Of a stretch of 64,000 nt of DNA, positions 35,464-47,379 are shown piece by piece. The DNA comes from Celoporthe dispersa (Eukaryota; Ascomycota; Sordariomycetes; Diaporthales; Cryphonectriaceae), in assembly GCA_016584495.1 (NCBI GenBank), contig WAID01000011.1, positions 928,987 to 992,986 on the forward strand, written 5' to 3'. The notes beneath the pieces are model-generated. The model was not told the DNA's origin, made no database searches, and saw only the letters and a list, made by a program, of their open reading frames with translations. The position numbers and the translations under genes were made by a program. The stretch's first letter is position 1. Each line of letters opens with the position of its first letter.

Positions 35464-37875
35464 GGTTGTAAGATTTTGTTAAGAGGTTACTATGATGGTT
35501 GCTTTTCGACGTGATATCAGAGGGATGATGCAGCTTGAGGAGTGGTATGGAGTGAGACTTGTGGGCTTTGGCAGCAGAGTTGAGGTGGAGGAGAGAGATG
35601 CGAGAGGAGGGCTGATCAGATCTAGAAGGGAAGACTTGAGGTCTAAAAGGAGCTCGGAGAGCTTCGAGATGACGCCCTGTCAACCAGGGGTCCGGCCCAG
35701 GCTCTTGGTCTAGAGGACCTTGGTGGAAACGCCAACGGAGGTGCAGTGCAGACAGGTTGAGCACATAACCGGGGTGGGAATGTGTTTCGACCAGGGCAGA
35801 GGTGGACTTTTCTCGGTGAATCATCTCAGAAAGGGAAAGGTCGGTAGGAGGAGCGATAGCCATAACACAAGCTCAGATCGATGGGACCAAACAAAGAGGA
35901 GTACATAGTACACAAAGCATTATTCCCACTCGGGAGGAGGGTAGACTTGACGCATCCAGCCTCGGCCGTGAGCAAGAATTGTAACCAGGCGACGGAGGTG
36001 TCTAGGAAGTTTCAGAGAGACCCTCTGGCACCTCTTGCTGGAGTAGAAAGCACCATCCCAAACCTGCTCACGCCAGACAATTTGAGACGTTGGCGGTCAA
36101 TAGTTCCGAGGCTGCTGTGTTACCGACTGGATGGAACTACCAAGTTTCTCCTCCATGTGGAGGTGGCGACTCGCACACATGGGATACCAAGCTGGGACGG
36201 CAATCAAGCAAGGGAGACTGGCTTTCCTTGTGGTCTGGGTGCTTGATTCGACGGGTGTTTTGTGTTTTTGGAAACAGTCTCCCATCCCCACAGTATAACC
36301 TCGAGGTTGGCACGATCGACTGAACCGCATGGTGTGTAGATCTGACCTGCGTGCGACGAGCTCTCGTATCTTCTTGACTGCCCGGCTGAGACTCATGACT
36401 ATCTGTTCAGCCGTATGGCACAAGTGTGGTGATACGTGACCACCATTGAGGAACTCTTGTTCAACTGTTGCCGCCCCTACCTTGCACACATACACACATA
36501 TCTACTAAGTATGGATGAGGTGAGGTTAGTGAGGCTGGCAGGGAGCTTCTGCAGAACGCAAGCGACCCTCGAGTGTGGCCGCGGAGACTCGTCAAAGCCT
36601 AGACTAGTGGCAGGATACTTGCTCAGTCTAAGCTGATCATGGTTAAGGTTAACGCCTTGTTCGGTGGATCTCCTGGCGCCACAACCGTGCGCGAGCAGGG
36701 ATTGGATCTCGACCCTTTGAGCATGTTTCTGCAACGCCATCGACTTTGGGAAGGCGAACAAGGAAAAAGAAAAAAGAAAAAAGACACGCGAGAGCTGACG
36801 ATGGAGCACAGCCAGGACGGGGTGTGGCGAGACGTGGCGAGGCAGCTCCAAGCTCGACGTCTTTTTATTCTTCATATCCTGTGGCGGAGAAAACATGATG
36901 CTGACTATTGACAGGAGACATATGAGCTTGAGTTGACCTTGTGGATTGCTGACCCGGCAACATGAAGGGAAGACTGCTGCTCATCGAACAGACTATTCTC
37001 ACCAAGTTTTACTATATACTACAATGTATTATAGTACTACTGCATATGGTACACACAAGGTGGAGTCTCACTCAATTGTCCGAGACCGCCACTCACGATC
37101 TCCGCTGCCCTAGTACCGACCCGGGAAGCCTACCGCTCGTCTGACGCCGGCGCGCCGTCAGAAAAGACCCTGAGCCTTGGAATGGATGAGCAAGTTTCCA
37201 TTCCTGCCTCCTCGTCTCGGCTCGGATGGCTGAGGATTTGAATGGTTGTGGTGGTGGTGGTGGTGGTGGTGGTGCACCGTACCGGGCATTTCTCAACCAC
37301 ACATCATCTAGACCATTTATCACTCCCGCCTTTGTGATGTGGACCCGGTCCATGGGTTCCCTGATATCCTTCCTCAACGACCCCTCATCAGTTCCTACCT
37401 GGCTGCTGGGATGATCGGGATTTCAAATCTGTCTCACGTAGTCGACCGGCACCTCACTGGTCCAGACGTCTCGGACCCCCTCCTCCTCGGTTGCCCTGGC
37501 GTCCTGTACCATTGGCCTGAGAACAATTTGCTCCCTAGGCATTGAGGTCACTGAAGTTCATCACCTGTGTGGCGATAAGCTGGTCCAGTGTCCCAGCGGA
37601 CTAATTAACTGACTCCTCGGGTGCCCAAGTCAGCTCTCGAGGTCTAGTTGTCGACTCCCTTCCCGGTTTCCAAAGAAGATGAACACCTGAGTTATACATT
37701 CTTTCGATATCTGGATCTTGACAGCCTCTCCACAGCTGCAGGAGCAATTGTCTTGGCAGGTACCGGCATCACGCGCAGCTCACAGGTCGTCGTGCCTCAT
37801 CTGGATACGCCAAGGTCTACCGCGAGCCCACCCTGCCTCCTCCCAGAGACCCTCTTTCATCACAAGCAGGACAAG
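35464..37875. promoter_or_regulatory. Divergent spacer between the BIM1-like and ferric reductase genes
   Basis: 2.4 kb without a supported gene. TTTGCTC at 37527-37533 matches the core of the yeast Mac1 copper-response element, and a few GATA-type hexamers (near 35853, 36400 and 37572) match the iron-repressor consensus HGATAR. Each could occur by chance at this length. A (GTG)n run is at 37247-37274. Confidence 0.35.
37247..37274. repeat. (GTG)n trinucleotide repeat
   Basis: About nine GTG/TGG units in intergenic DNA. Confidence 0.9.
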
Positions 37876-39828
37876 ATGGACATGTCAAGCATGAGCATGG
37901 GCACCAGCCTGTTCCAGGTCGAGAACATGAGCCTGGCGCGCACGTACTGGTACCTCATCGCCGGCGTGATAGGCCTCCTCTTGGTAGTGCGCACTGCCAA
38001 TTACCTCCAGAGGAGGATAAGGTTCGTCATTTGTGATCACTGGATCGTTCTGTATGTACTTGCTCACAATCTTGCAGGCTACAAAGATGTGCAGCCTCGC
38101 CCACCTCATCCCCCACGATACCACACGGTCCCATATCCCAAGCATGGGAGACGGCAACCGCAATAGGCCGCGAGGCCAGCTACCCCCAGCTATATGTGCC
38201 CACCCGCTTCCTCTCCTGGCTCACGCCCCCGTCAATGGGCCGGCTGCTCGTCCTGCTCGTCTACTGGGCCGTCGTCATCTACATGGCCACTGCAGGCGCC
38301 ATCGTCAAGGACGCCTACTTCTGGGAGCGCATCGGCTTCCGCAACGCCTGGGTGACTGTCACCCAGGTGCCCTTTCTCTACCTACTCGCGTCCAAGAGTA
38401 GCGTCATCGGAATGCTCGTCGGGAGCAGCTACGAGCGCCTGAACTGGCTGCACCGCTGGGTCGCGCGCACCATGTTCATCACGGCGACGGTGCACGGCTG
38501 GCACTTTTGGTCCGAGTGGCAGCGCGCCGACATTGTCAAGGAGGAGATCGCCATGATGCCCATGGTCAAGTACGGGCTAGGCGCTTGGGGCCTGCTGCTG
38601 TGGGCCAATATCTCCACGCTGGCGCCCCTGCGACATATGTGGTACGAGTTCTTCGTCGCCCAACACATGTTGACGTGGATCCTGTTTCTGTACATCGTCT
38701 ACACCCACGTGCCCTATTATGCGCAGTACAACGTCTGGTTTGCCGTCGCGGCTCTGTGCTTCGACCGCTTCTACCGAGCGGTACTACTCGTCTGGCAGAA
38801 CGTCAAGTTTAGACCGAATCGATCGGGGTGCAAGGGCGGGCAGAGGATCGGGCACCAGGCACAGATCCGGGCTGTCGGCGAAGACATCGCTGTGGTCACC
38901 GTCAAGGATGTCCACTTCTCCTGGAGAGCAGGACAGCACCTGTACCTGTGGATCCCCGGGATTGGTCTATCAGATCACCACCCCTACACCATCGCCTGCG
39001 CTCACACCCTGCCCGAGACGTGCATCTGCAACAGCATCCAGCTCGTCGTGAGGAAGCACAAGGGCTTCTCGCGCAGGCTCTACAACCACGCAAAGAAGAT
39101 GCAGACAGCTGGCAAAAAGGAGACAGTGACGGCGTTCGTCAGCGGGCCCTATGGTCTTCCGCCGCGATGGGACATATACGACACGCTTGTGCTCATCTCG
39201 GCATCCACAGGAGCCAGCTTCACCCTGCCGATCCTAGAGAGCGTGCTCATGTCCAGGGATAAATCCCTGTGCACGCGGCGGATCGACTTCCTGCTGGCCG
39301 CCAAGAAGGGCGACGAGATCGACTACTACGTCCAGCGGCTGCACGGAGATGATCGACAGGGCAGCAGACATCGGCATCGACTTGAAGGTCCACATCGCCG
39401 TGACGCAAGGGCCGCCACCACCCATGCTCGCCAGGAGACCAGCCACCGGCAAGAAGACCTCGGGCGCGTCGTCATCCTCGGCCAGTGGCTCCTCGCCGTC
39501 CTCCAACCGGGCCAGCTTCAACAAGGCCGACCTCACCACCGTGGTGGACATCGAGAAACAGGCCGCGCTGGTTGGCGACGGGAGGCGCGGGAGCTCCGCG
39601 AGCAGCGACTCGCACGTTCACCACCTGAGCTCGAGGCCAAATATCGAGGCCTTCATTAGGGACCCCGTGGAGGCGGCCGGGGGCGAGACGTCTGTTGTGG
39701 TCTGTGGTGGGAAGTCGCTGGTTGCGAGGGCGAGGAACTGTGTCGCCAAGCTGAGCGATGAGAGAGCCGTGCACAAGGGGACTGGGGCCCAAGGGATCCA
39801 TCTGCATGTCGAGGAATACTGTTTCTAA
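37876..39828 (+). CDS. Ferric/cupric reductase transmembrane component (FRE family; frame broken once)
   Basis: Transfers electrons from NADPH through FAD and haem to extracellular Fe3+ or Cu2+ (family knowledge). Exons 37876-38021 and 38078-39828 (donor GTTCGT, acceptor TTGCAG). Several membrane segments contain two histidine pairs, each 14 residues apart: LHRW...ATVHGWH and VAQHML...VYTHVP, the bis-haem ligands. The FAD motif HPYTIA and an NADPH-site GPYGLPP follow, with VCGGKSLVARARN and the family-typical end GIHLHVEEYCF. A frame change at cacGGagatg (39350-39352) is repaired by dropping one G, giving LHEMIDRAADIGIDL and 631 residues. A Ser-rich insert (about residues 520-570) lies between the two NADPH-site segments. 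Start ATG 37876 was chosen because an upstream open frame lacks an ATG. Iron- or copper-dependent control is likely but unproven. Confidence 0.92.
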
Positions 39829-40261
39829 GCATACATACGAACTGTTTATCACGAGCCATAGGCATAGAAAATAAAAATGATGAGACCATAAATGAAATTA
39901 TTATTTCCGCCAGCAAAGCGGGACTTTCGTGTGAGGACCAGATGCTCTGTTTTATCTTCCTCCTCTGGTCGGAACTGTTTCTAGGACGAACAAAAGTGGA
40001 CACAAGGAAAGAAACAAGGCTGGCATAATGCGACAGTGGATTGGATGACCATGAAATACTTCTGGACAGAAAGAGAGGGGTGGAAATTTGGGGGGTGAGA
40101 ACAGGATGCATACTCACTGGTACTTATCGCTCTCTGTTATCGATAAGCGTTGGGGTGGACTCTGGGGTGCAGTCGAAAGGGAAGGGTGGGAAGAAAAAAA
40201 AATTGGCAGTTGAGTCACAAGCAAAAGGTCAGTAGGCAGTTGCATCTGAACAGGAGAGGAC
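39829..40261. other. Spacer between ferric reductase and arginyl-tRNA synthetase
   Basis: Contains the 3' end of the reductase gene and the promoter/leader of the synthetase gene. No other feature is visible. Confidence 0.55.
39870..39875 (+). terminator. Candidate polyadenylation signal AATAAA
   Basis: AATAAA lies 42 bases after the ferric reductase stop codon, a usual position for a fungal 3'-end signal. Confidence 0.5.
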
Positions 40262-42655
40262 ATGCATGTTTTTCGTCCTCTTATCAGACGCTCACTTTCT
40301 CCCTTCTCATCGATTCAAAATTTCCAATTACTCGCTACATTCAGCACAAAGGCGGCAGCTGCACATCAGCGACAGCAATTCGCGAACCCCTCCTCTAACA
40401 AAAACAACCCCACCTTGACTCTCGTCGACTCGGATTCCGCCACCACCACCACCACCGTCCTTTCTCGAGCGTTTGCCCCACGACCGATCGCGGCCTGTCG
40501 CTTTCATACCTCTTCCTCTGCCCTCGGTACCAGACCAGTCGCATCATCCTTCTACCAGGCCATCATCATGGCGGTTCCTCCGACTGGCGTCGACCAGCTG
40601 GTGAAGCTCACCTCCGACCTGTCCCTCGACCAGATCCGCGACAAATTCCCTGCGTGCTACCCCGAGACAAACCCCGTCGATGTCTACAGGCTACACCTGA
40701 CCAACGTCCTGGAGAAGATCACGGGCGTGGACCCTAAGATCATCTACCCTGCGATACAATGGACACAGGGTTTGGACAAGGGCGATGTCATGCTCGCTGT
40801 GCCCGCCCTCAGGGTAAAGGGCAAGAAGCCCGACGAGCTGGCCAAGGAGTGGGCAGAGAAGGTATGTTTGATGGGCGCCCGCAGATATGGGCAGAGCAGG
40901 AAGAAGATCAGCTGCTGACGGGCTGTCTTTCTCCCACAGTTTCCCGAAGACGACCCCCTCGTCAACAAGCCCGTGGTGACCGCCGTCCACCTGTCTTTCT
41001 TCTTCAAGACCGCGACCCTCACAGGGGCTGTCATCCCATTAATCCGATCGCTGGGCAAGAGCTACGGCAACAACCCGGCGATGGGCCTCAAGGACCCCAA
41101 GAACCCCAACGGAGACCGCAAGCGCATCATCGTCGAGTTCTCCTCCCCCAACATCGCCAAGCCCTTCCACGCCGGTCACCTGCGGAGTACGATCATCGGC
41201 GGCTTCATCTCGAACCTGTACGAGGGTGCAGGCTGGGACGTCGTCCGCATCAACTACCTGGGCGACTGGGGCAAGCAGTATGGTCTGCTGGCGTTGGGCT
41301 TTGAGCGGTACGGTGACGAGGAGGCGCTAAACAAGGACCCGATCAACCACCTCTTCAACCTGTACGTCCGCATCAACAGCGAAATCAAGGAGGAGGAGGA
41401 GAAGATCAAGGCGCTGAAGGCGGAGGGTAAGGAGGAGGAGGCGGTGCGGCTGACGGAGAGCGGCCTGGACGAGCAGGCTCGGAAATATTTCAAGAAGATG
41501 GTGGACGGCGACGAGGCGGCCCTGGCACAGTGGCGCCGGTTCCGTGATCTGTCCATCGTTCGTTATCAGCAGACCTACGCACGACTCAACATCCACTTTG
41601 ACAGCTACTCGGGCGAGAGCCAGGTGCCGGAGTCGGCAATGGAGGCGGCCGCGAAGCAAATGGAGGACAAGGGCATATCGACAGAGTCAGACGGCGCCCG
41701 TGTCGTAGACTTCGCGGCGCTCATCCCGGGCAAGGAGGGCAAGCGGCTCGAGCGGCCCATCATCCGCAAGAAGGACGGCACCGCGCTGTACCTGACGCGG
41801 GACATCAGCGAGCTCCTGGGCCGGCACGAGAAGTACAACTTCGACCAGATGATCTACGTTGTCGCATCGCAGCAGGACCTGCACCTGAAGCAGCTCTTCA
41901 AGATCGTGGAGCTCATGGGCCACCAGGAGATCGCGGCCAAGTGCCAGCACGTCAACTTCGGCATGGTGCTTGGTATGAGCACGCGCAAGGGCACGGTCAA
42001 GTTCTTGGACGATATCCTGCGGGATGTGGGCGACAAGATGCACGAGGTCATGCGCAAGAACGAGGACAAGTATTCGCAGGTCGAGAACCCAGAAGCCACG
42101 GCCGATACCCTTGGTATCAGCAGTGTGATGATCCAGGACATGACTGGCAAGAGGTACGCAAGCACGCACGCACGCACGCGACATGGATTTGAGTGACCAC
42201 AGAACATGGTTACCGACTGACACCTCATTGACAGGATCAACAACTACACCTTCAACATGGACGCAATGACCTCATTCGAAGGCGATACTGGCCCCTACCT
42301 CGAGTATGCGCACGCACGTGTGTGCTCCATTGAGCGCCGGGCAGCAATCCCCCCCGAGGAGCTGGCCAAGGCAGACCTCACGCTGCTGACGGAGCCACAC
42401 GCCGTGAATCTCGTCCGGGTCCTTAGCCAGTGGCCCGACGTGGTGCAGAATACGCTCAAGACGCTGGAGCCCACCACCGTGGTGGTGTACCTCTTCAAGC
42501 TGACACACGTGCTCAGCTCGTCGTACGACCAGCTGCGCATCGTCGGTGCCGAGGAGGAGACCAAGAAGGCCCGTATGGCGCTGTACGATGCGGCGCGTAT
42601 AGTAATTGGAAATGGAATGCGTTTGCTAGGGTTGACGCCTGTGGAGCGGATGTGA
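40262..42655 (+). CDS. RRS1: Arginyl-tRNA synthetase, probably dual cytosolic/mitochondrial
   Basis: Charges tRNA-Arg with arginine. Exons: 40262-40861, 40940-42153 and 42235-42655 (GTATGT/CACAG and GTACGC/GACAG introns), summing to 744 residues with no frame problem. The class I HIGH-type motif is in SSPNIAKPFHAGHLRST (about residues 268-284), and MSTRKGTVKFLD stands in the KMSKS position, as in eukaryotic ArgRS. The C-terminal anticodon-binding domain ends in the family's RLLGLTPVERM. The first ATG (40262) opens a 102-residue arginine- and serine-rich extension with mitochondrial-type cleavage-like sites (LLATFST and CRFHTSSS). A second in-frame ATG at 40568 (ATCATGGCG) starts the cytosolic enzyme. 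Yeast has separate genes for the two forms, whereas many filamentous fungi use one gene with two starts, so this fits the single-gene arrangement (inference). Confidence 0.93.
40568..40570 (+). promoter_or_regulatory. Internal start codon for the cytosolic arginyl-tRNA synthetase form
   Basis: An ATG in frame with, and 102 codons after, the first ATG, in a favourable context (catcatcATGGCG). It precedes the first domain conserved in cytosolic ArgRS. Confidence 0.55.
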
Positions 42656-43850
42656 GCGTCCTGGGCGACTTTCCTCACAAAAAAGAGAAAAGGGGAGGGG
42701 ACAGGGTGTGGTCTCAAAAAAAAAAAAAAAAAAAAGAGCCTCCTGCGGATTCTGTGCTAAGATTCTCCCTGGCTGTTTCGTCGCTCAATATCACCTGCAG
42801 TAGACAGCAGTAAGAAGATCATATTTCTAGCCCGTTCAATACTTCCGTATCACCAGCCAGTGCTACGCACGCTTCGTTTCATCCTCTGTCAAACACATTA
42901 GATGAACCTTAATGTGTCACCCTGTCTGTAGCAGGGCTCCAAGAAGGGATGAACGGCATGCCGTACTCGCGAAGATGAGATGAGTGCTTCGTGCGTGCTC
43001 GTCCTGGGTCAATTTGAAGAACACTGCCCGTTACAAAACATCACAAATACCCTTGCTATACGCGAAGACTATTGCAAGCCAAGATGATGCGCAATAGAGT
43101 CATTTCTAGAGCGCCCATGTCTGGCATTCAACATATAGCCAGATGAGCATTGCCGAATATGACTGCTTAACGACTAATTCCAATCTTCTACAGCTCCGAG
43201 TTTCGCTCACAAGATATATTAAGTAGTATGTGACGATAATGTGATGTCCTTGTTAGAATATCAGGAGAAAGAGGTTCGTTGTCATAATTTCTTGTGAAGC
43301 TTTGTAATGTGGTGATAGTTCCTCTGCTAATTTTGGTCAAGCTGCGCCACCATTCGCACAACAACATGACAAGTTATTTTTTAAAGACTGAAATGCAAAC
43401 AAGAAAACTACTAATTCCGTTGACGTATTTCCGCCCAAAGGTCTAAATTCGCATGGCTTTCGGTCATACAGGCTGGTCATCTTTCGTCTTGTTTCCAGTA
43501 TTATATGCCCTCGCTGCGAGGCCAAGAGGCATGCCATCTATATGGTGCGATTGGATCCATGAACAGGCAAGGTGGACCCATGCAGGACATTGTATAACTT
43601 AGAAGTCACTAAGAACGACCATTTTCTATCGTAGACTTGTTGAACATTCGAACGGGGCTGATTGAGTTGTCAGGCCCAGTATCATATACTGAGTAAGTAT
43701 TCTCATCTTTAAAACTATAGAAAGACTCGTATATTGAGACGACGCTGAACAAACAAGCAAACAAGCTGATGCTATCTATTGAGCAAAGCGCTGAGACAGG
43801 TACCTACCAGCCACACTCGGGCCAGAGAGTCACCGGCCATCACACATAAG
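42656..43850. other. Intergenic region between ArgRS and the STAND-like gene
   Basis: About 1.2 kb holding two 3' ends. An A-run of about 17 lies near 42717-42733, shortly after the synthetase stop. The rest is AT-richer with no gene that I can support. Confidence 0.55.
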
Positions 43851-46225
43851 CTATAGCAATGGGCTTCGTGACCTTGCTCGTTCGATACTTTGCGCCACGA
43901 GGGCCGTTTGTCCTCCCATATGGCCAACATTCTGTCTATCATGGATAGCCGTGGATAAAAGCACTTGTTTCTCCTCACCAAGCAACTCAAGAACCCCCGA
44001 AGGAGCAGGCCATGTTATCAGAAGCTTGAGCTTGACGTTTCCCGACAAATGACCTTGAAGCCACATCAGCCCGCGAATAGTCAGAATGAGGTCATCCAAA
44101 TCGGGGTATCGAATAGAAGAGTCCACTACACAAAATACCGTAGCCTCGGGCTGAGATTGTATAACTGTCGAGAATAATTTCCAGAGAGGGTCGAACTCGT
44201 GATTCAATAGCGCTGAAAAATCCATTTCCAGCGGGAACGTCTTTTCTGCTGGCCACAATTCCAGCAACTGCGCCGTGAGGGATTTCAACAAATGGAAGCG
44301 ACTTTGTCCTCCTTGTAAAGACATTGCACCGCAGAAGTAGTGAGTTGTGAAAGCGAGGTTGATGTCCTTTAGGGATAACAGCAGCGCTGCAGAGAACTGA
44401 GATAGGTGGGTGGTTCGTTGCGACGGTTCGACGTGGTCTGTTGTTCTAAGTAGAATTGTTCCCGACGAGTCTTTCTGTAGCCAGTCTTGAAACCTGGGTA
44501 CCCCAAGGATCCTGCGAGTGAGAGCTGTGGAGCTGAACATCTGACGAGATCCGGTGGAGACGACGTTTTCGAGGGCTATGCCAAGCGTGTTGATATCAAC
44601 ATGAAGAATATCCTGGATTTGTTTCCGGCTGAGCTTAGGTAACTGCGTAGGCTCGATGAGTAAGACAGCGGGTGATTGCCATGCTGTCCTCTGTGATTGT
44701 ATCAATGCCTCTGCATTGGATTTGTTAGCGAGGTTCCAGATGATATGCAACAAGCAAACTTGCCTTGAACCCCTCGGAATCCTTCAGAAACTCTCCCTAC
44801 AGACATCTAAGTTAGTAAAACCAGTTCCTAAGGCCCATGACAAGATCCAGGCGTAACTTACAAGCCGCTTGTGCCAAGAAGAATTTTACCTCTTCTATTT
44901 GGCACTTGCACTCATCTTCGAGCAAAGCCAACGTACCAGCCTTGGCTTCCATGGCCGCAAGGGCCTTCTGACCGTCCTCGACAATGCTCAAGATTTGTTT
45001 GTTTTGTTCATTGTTGATCTTACTCAGAAGTAGAGTCCTCGATGTTATCTCAAGGTTGTTACTGGCCACCATACGTGTTTCCTTGATAGCGCTGAGACTT
45101 TCTATCGCAACTGTTTGACCACAAGCAGCGGCTGTTTGTCTTAGGTCATCGGATCTTCTCTTGAGCTCTGCGATCAAACTCTTGATGTTATTTCCATATG
45201 CTTTATGGAGCATAAGAGCCTTGACAATTTTTTCTGTCATCGTATCAGCCTCCTGAAGGATGTGGAAGACGAGAATTTTTTGGAGGGGTGGGGGTGGGGG
45301 TTATATGGATGTAGAACACTGCAGAACGACAGCAAAAGAAGGAGATGGGGGAAAAGCGCGCCAGAGATTTGAAAATGATTGTTGTACTCACTGAAAGTTT
45401 TTTCATCCAACCATACTAACATGCTCTCAATAGTGGCCAGAATGGTAATATAGAGCTTCAAAGCCTTCTCCTTCAATCGTCCCCAGGTATTCTCATCCAA
45501 CGTCTGATTGAAGCGTTGGAGGCAGTCACCTACTTCATGTATCTCATCTGGCAAGCTCTCCAATGCATCCATGATATCCTTCCTCACTTTCGAGTGTTCG
45601 GCTGCGGCCTGACAAAGACATCAGTTAAGAGACTGGACTTGCAAAGCTTCGAAAACCTACGCTGAATACGAATTGCAAACCTCCACAGACGACAGACGAG
45701 TAATCGTTGTCGGGAATAAGTTTGAGCCACGGATCAACGATCTCGGCGTGATCACTGATATATCTACCAGCTCTTGTAATTATTCCCGCCTTCCCCTTGG
45801 CTTTGCTGTCGTACCTCTCCTTCGCTAGGGCTACTTGTTCCATGACGTCTGCCCATGTGTGGTGGCTGCGAATATTGAACGACTCGAGGGCAGATGGTAC
45901 ACGACCCTGACGTGAAAATTCTTCCATGATATGCATGAATTTGTCGGTCTCATCCGAAGCAAGCCTCTGTAGGCCCGAGCCCTCCGAGCTTAGCCATGTT
46001 AGCCTCATCAAAGACCGGACAGGTTTCTTACACTGCGTACCTGAATGAATTCGAAATGACATCAAGTTCACTTGATACGATGTACGAATTACCGTCCGAT
46101 TCATACCGAGAGTCTGGGTCCTCGTATGCCTCATGTAGATCAGGAGCCCGTTTCTGCATATATTGAATAGGCAGAGCCCTCACCCGGTCCACTCTCAGTT
46201 GGTCATTTGCCGGTTGAAGCGCCAT
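43851..46225 (-). CDS. STAND/NLR-like protein: DUF7708-type helical N-terminus plus degenerate NTPase region
   Basis: Exons with good junctions: 46093-46225, 45661-46040 and 45392-45608, then 44862-45252, a short exon near 44760-44810 and 43851-44710. The N-terminus (TWADVMEQVALAKERYDSKA; WLKLIPD; SVVCGGLQFVFSAAAEHS) matches the helical region that opens many fungal NLR-like proteins (DUF7708-type). A coiled-coil region follows. The last exon looks like a NACHT/NTPase fold without a usable P-loop: the Walker A position reads KDSSGTILLRTTD, with no GxxxxGK[ST], and later FCVVDSSIRYPDLDD stands in the Walker B position. I join exons 3 and 4 with doubt: phases differ by one base, which an error in the A6 run at 45402-45407 would explain. 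The 3' exon splicing is also uncertain. A role in non-self recognition is inferred from family and context. Confidence 0.6.
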
Positions 46226-47379
46226 GGTGATGACAAAAGTACATGCAATGACAGGTGTATAAGAGAAACTGCAGCTACAGAAAGTGGGCTATTTGCAATT
46301 TATGTCTAGATGACACAGTCTAGAAGTTGAGGGATAGATTGCTTCGGGGTACCGTGCCTGTGTAGTTGGCACGTAGGTCGGTATTGTTTGCTTTGTGTAT
46401 TTCGACGTATTTCAGGAGAACCGCAAGTCTCCAGACTGTGCATCCTCAGGTACCAGGGATAATACAGTTAGATTAGGGAGCCGGATTGAGCCAGCGTCGC
46501 TTCGGCACTGTGCATCATGGCAAGTCATCACTAAATAGAAAAGGGTGTGAATGATTTGGCCCCTCTGTGAAGCATATAAAGAGTTTGGGTAGGCGTCCAC
46601 GCCATAAGCTGAGGGAGGCTTGGGCTTTCAATTTTGCCTATTTTATGTTCATGTACTGCGCTGCAATGAAGCTCTGCGGCTTCCCCCCTTCTCCCTGCTG
46701 CCCCCCCTATGGCAGAGCCTGTTCTCTGTCTTCGGCCCTTCTACATCTGAAATTGGATCTGGAGGTGGTCAGCTAGTGCAACATTGCTTGACTATTCGAT
46801 GACTGCGTTTGCGATTTGTCACTGAAGCAACTTCGTAGAGGAATAGGTGCTGATCTTTCATCCCGACCTTCCTTATTGAGTCAGGAAAGGCTGAGATTGT
46901 CCCCCACACATCACCTCCATTGTTACATTATTCTGCGGCTGTGCACATACTCGGTAATATACTAATTGATACCAAATCTTCGCGTTGAGCGGAGAGTGCC
47001 AAGAGGCACTATGAAATGCTGATCTATACAATACACAAGACCACCTGACCATTAATCTTCCCAAAAGAAATTGGCTCACACATGAATCGATACCGAATGT
47101 TCCTGCTGACGTGTGATATTGAGTATCTGGAAACATTCCCATAGACTGACGGATTCTGCACTTCAAGCCGTTCCCTCACCTTTGTCTTCTCCAAAGTTCC
47201 TGACGACGTGACTTGCCTTCTAGCCTTTATGAATATTTAATCCTCGTACCTTCAACCTGTCAATCAGCTTGAAATAAACACGAGACGCCCCTCAACCATT
47301 GAACAGCTTGCAAAACTTCCAGCAGAGAAGAGTACGAGTTGTAAGCACTGCGTAGTGGGATGCCTGAAGCATCGGAGAT
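46226..47379. promoter_or_regulatory. Divergent promoter region of the STAND-like and AAA ATPase genes
   Basis: A 1.15-kb spacer between two outward-facing start codons, AT-richer than housekeeping promoters in the window. TATTTAA-like and TATAAA-like elements occur near 47225-47235 and 46574-46580, but none is clearly placed. No coding sequence is supported. Confidence 0.45.

Noticed and set aside
37648..37875. Upstream start for the ferric reductase
   Set aside because: The extended frame begins with TTG and its sequence is not reductase-like; ATG 37876 is the first good start.
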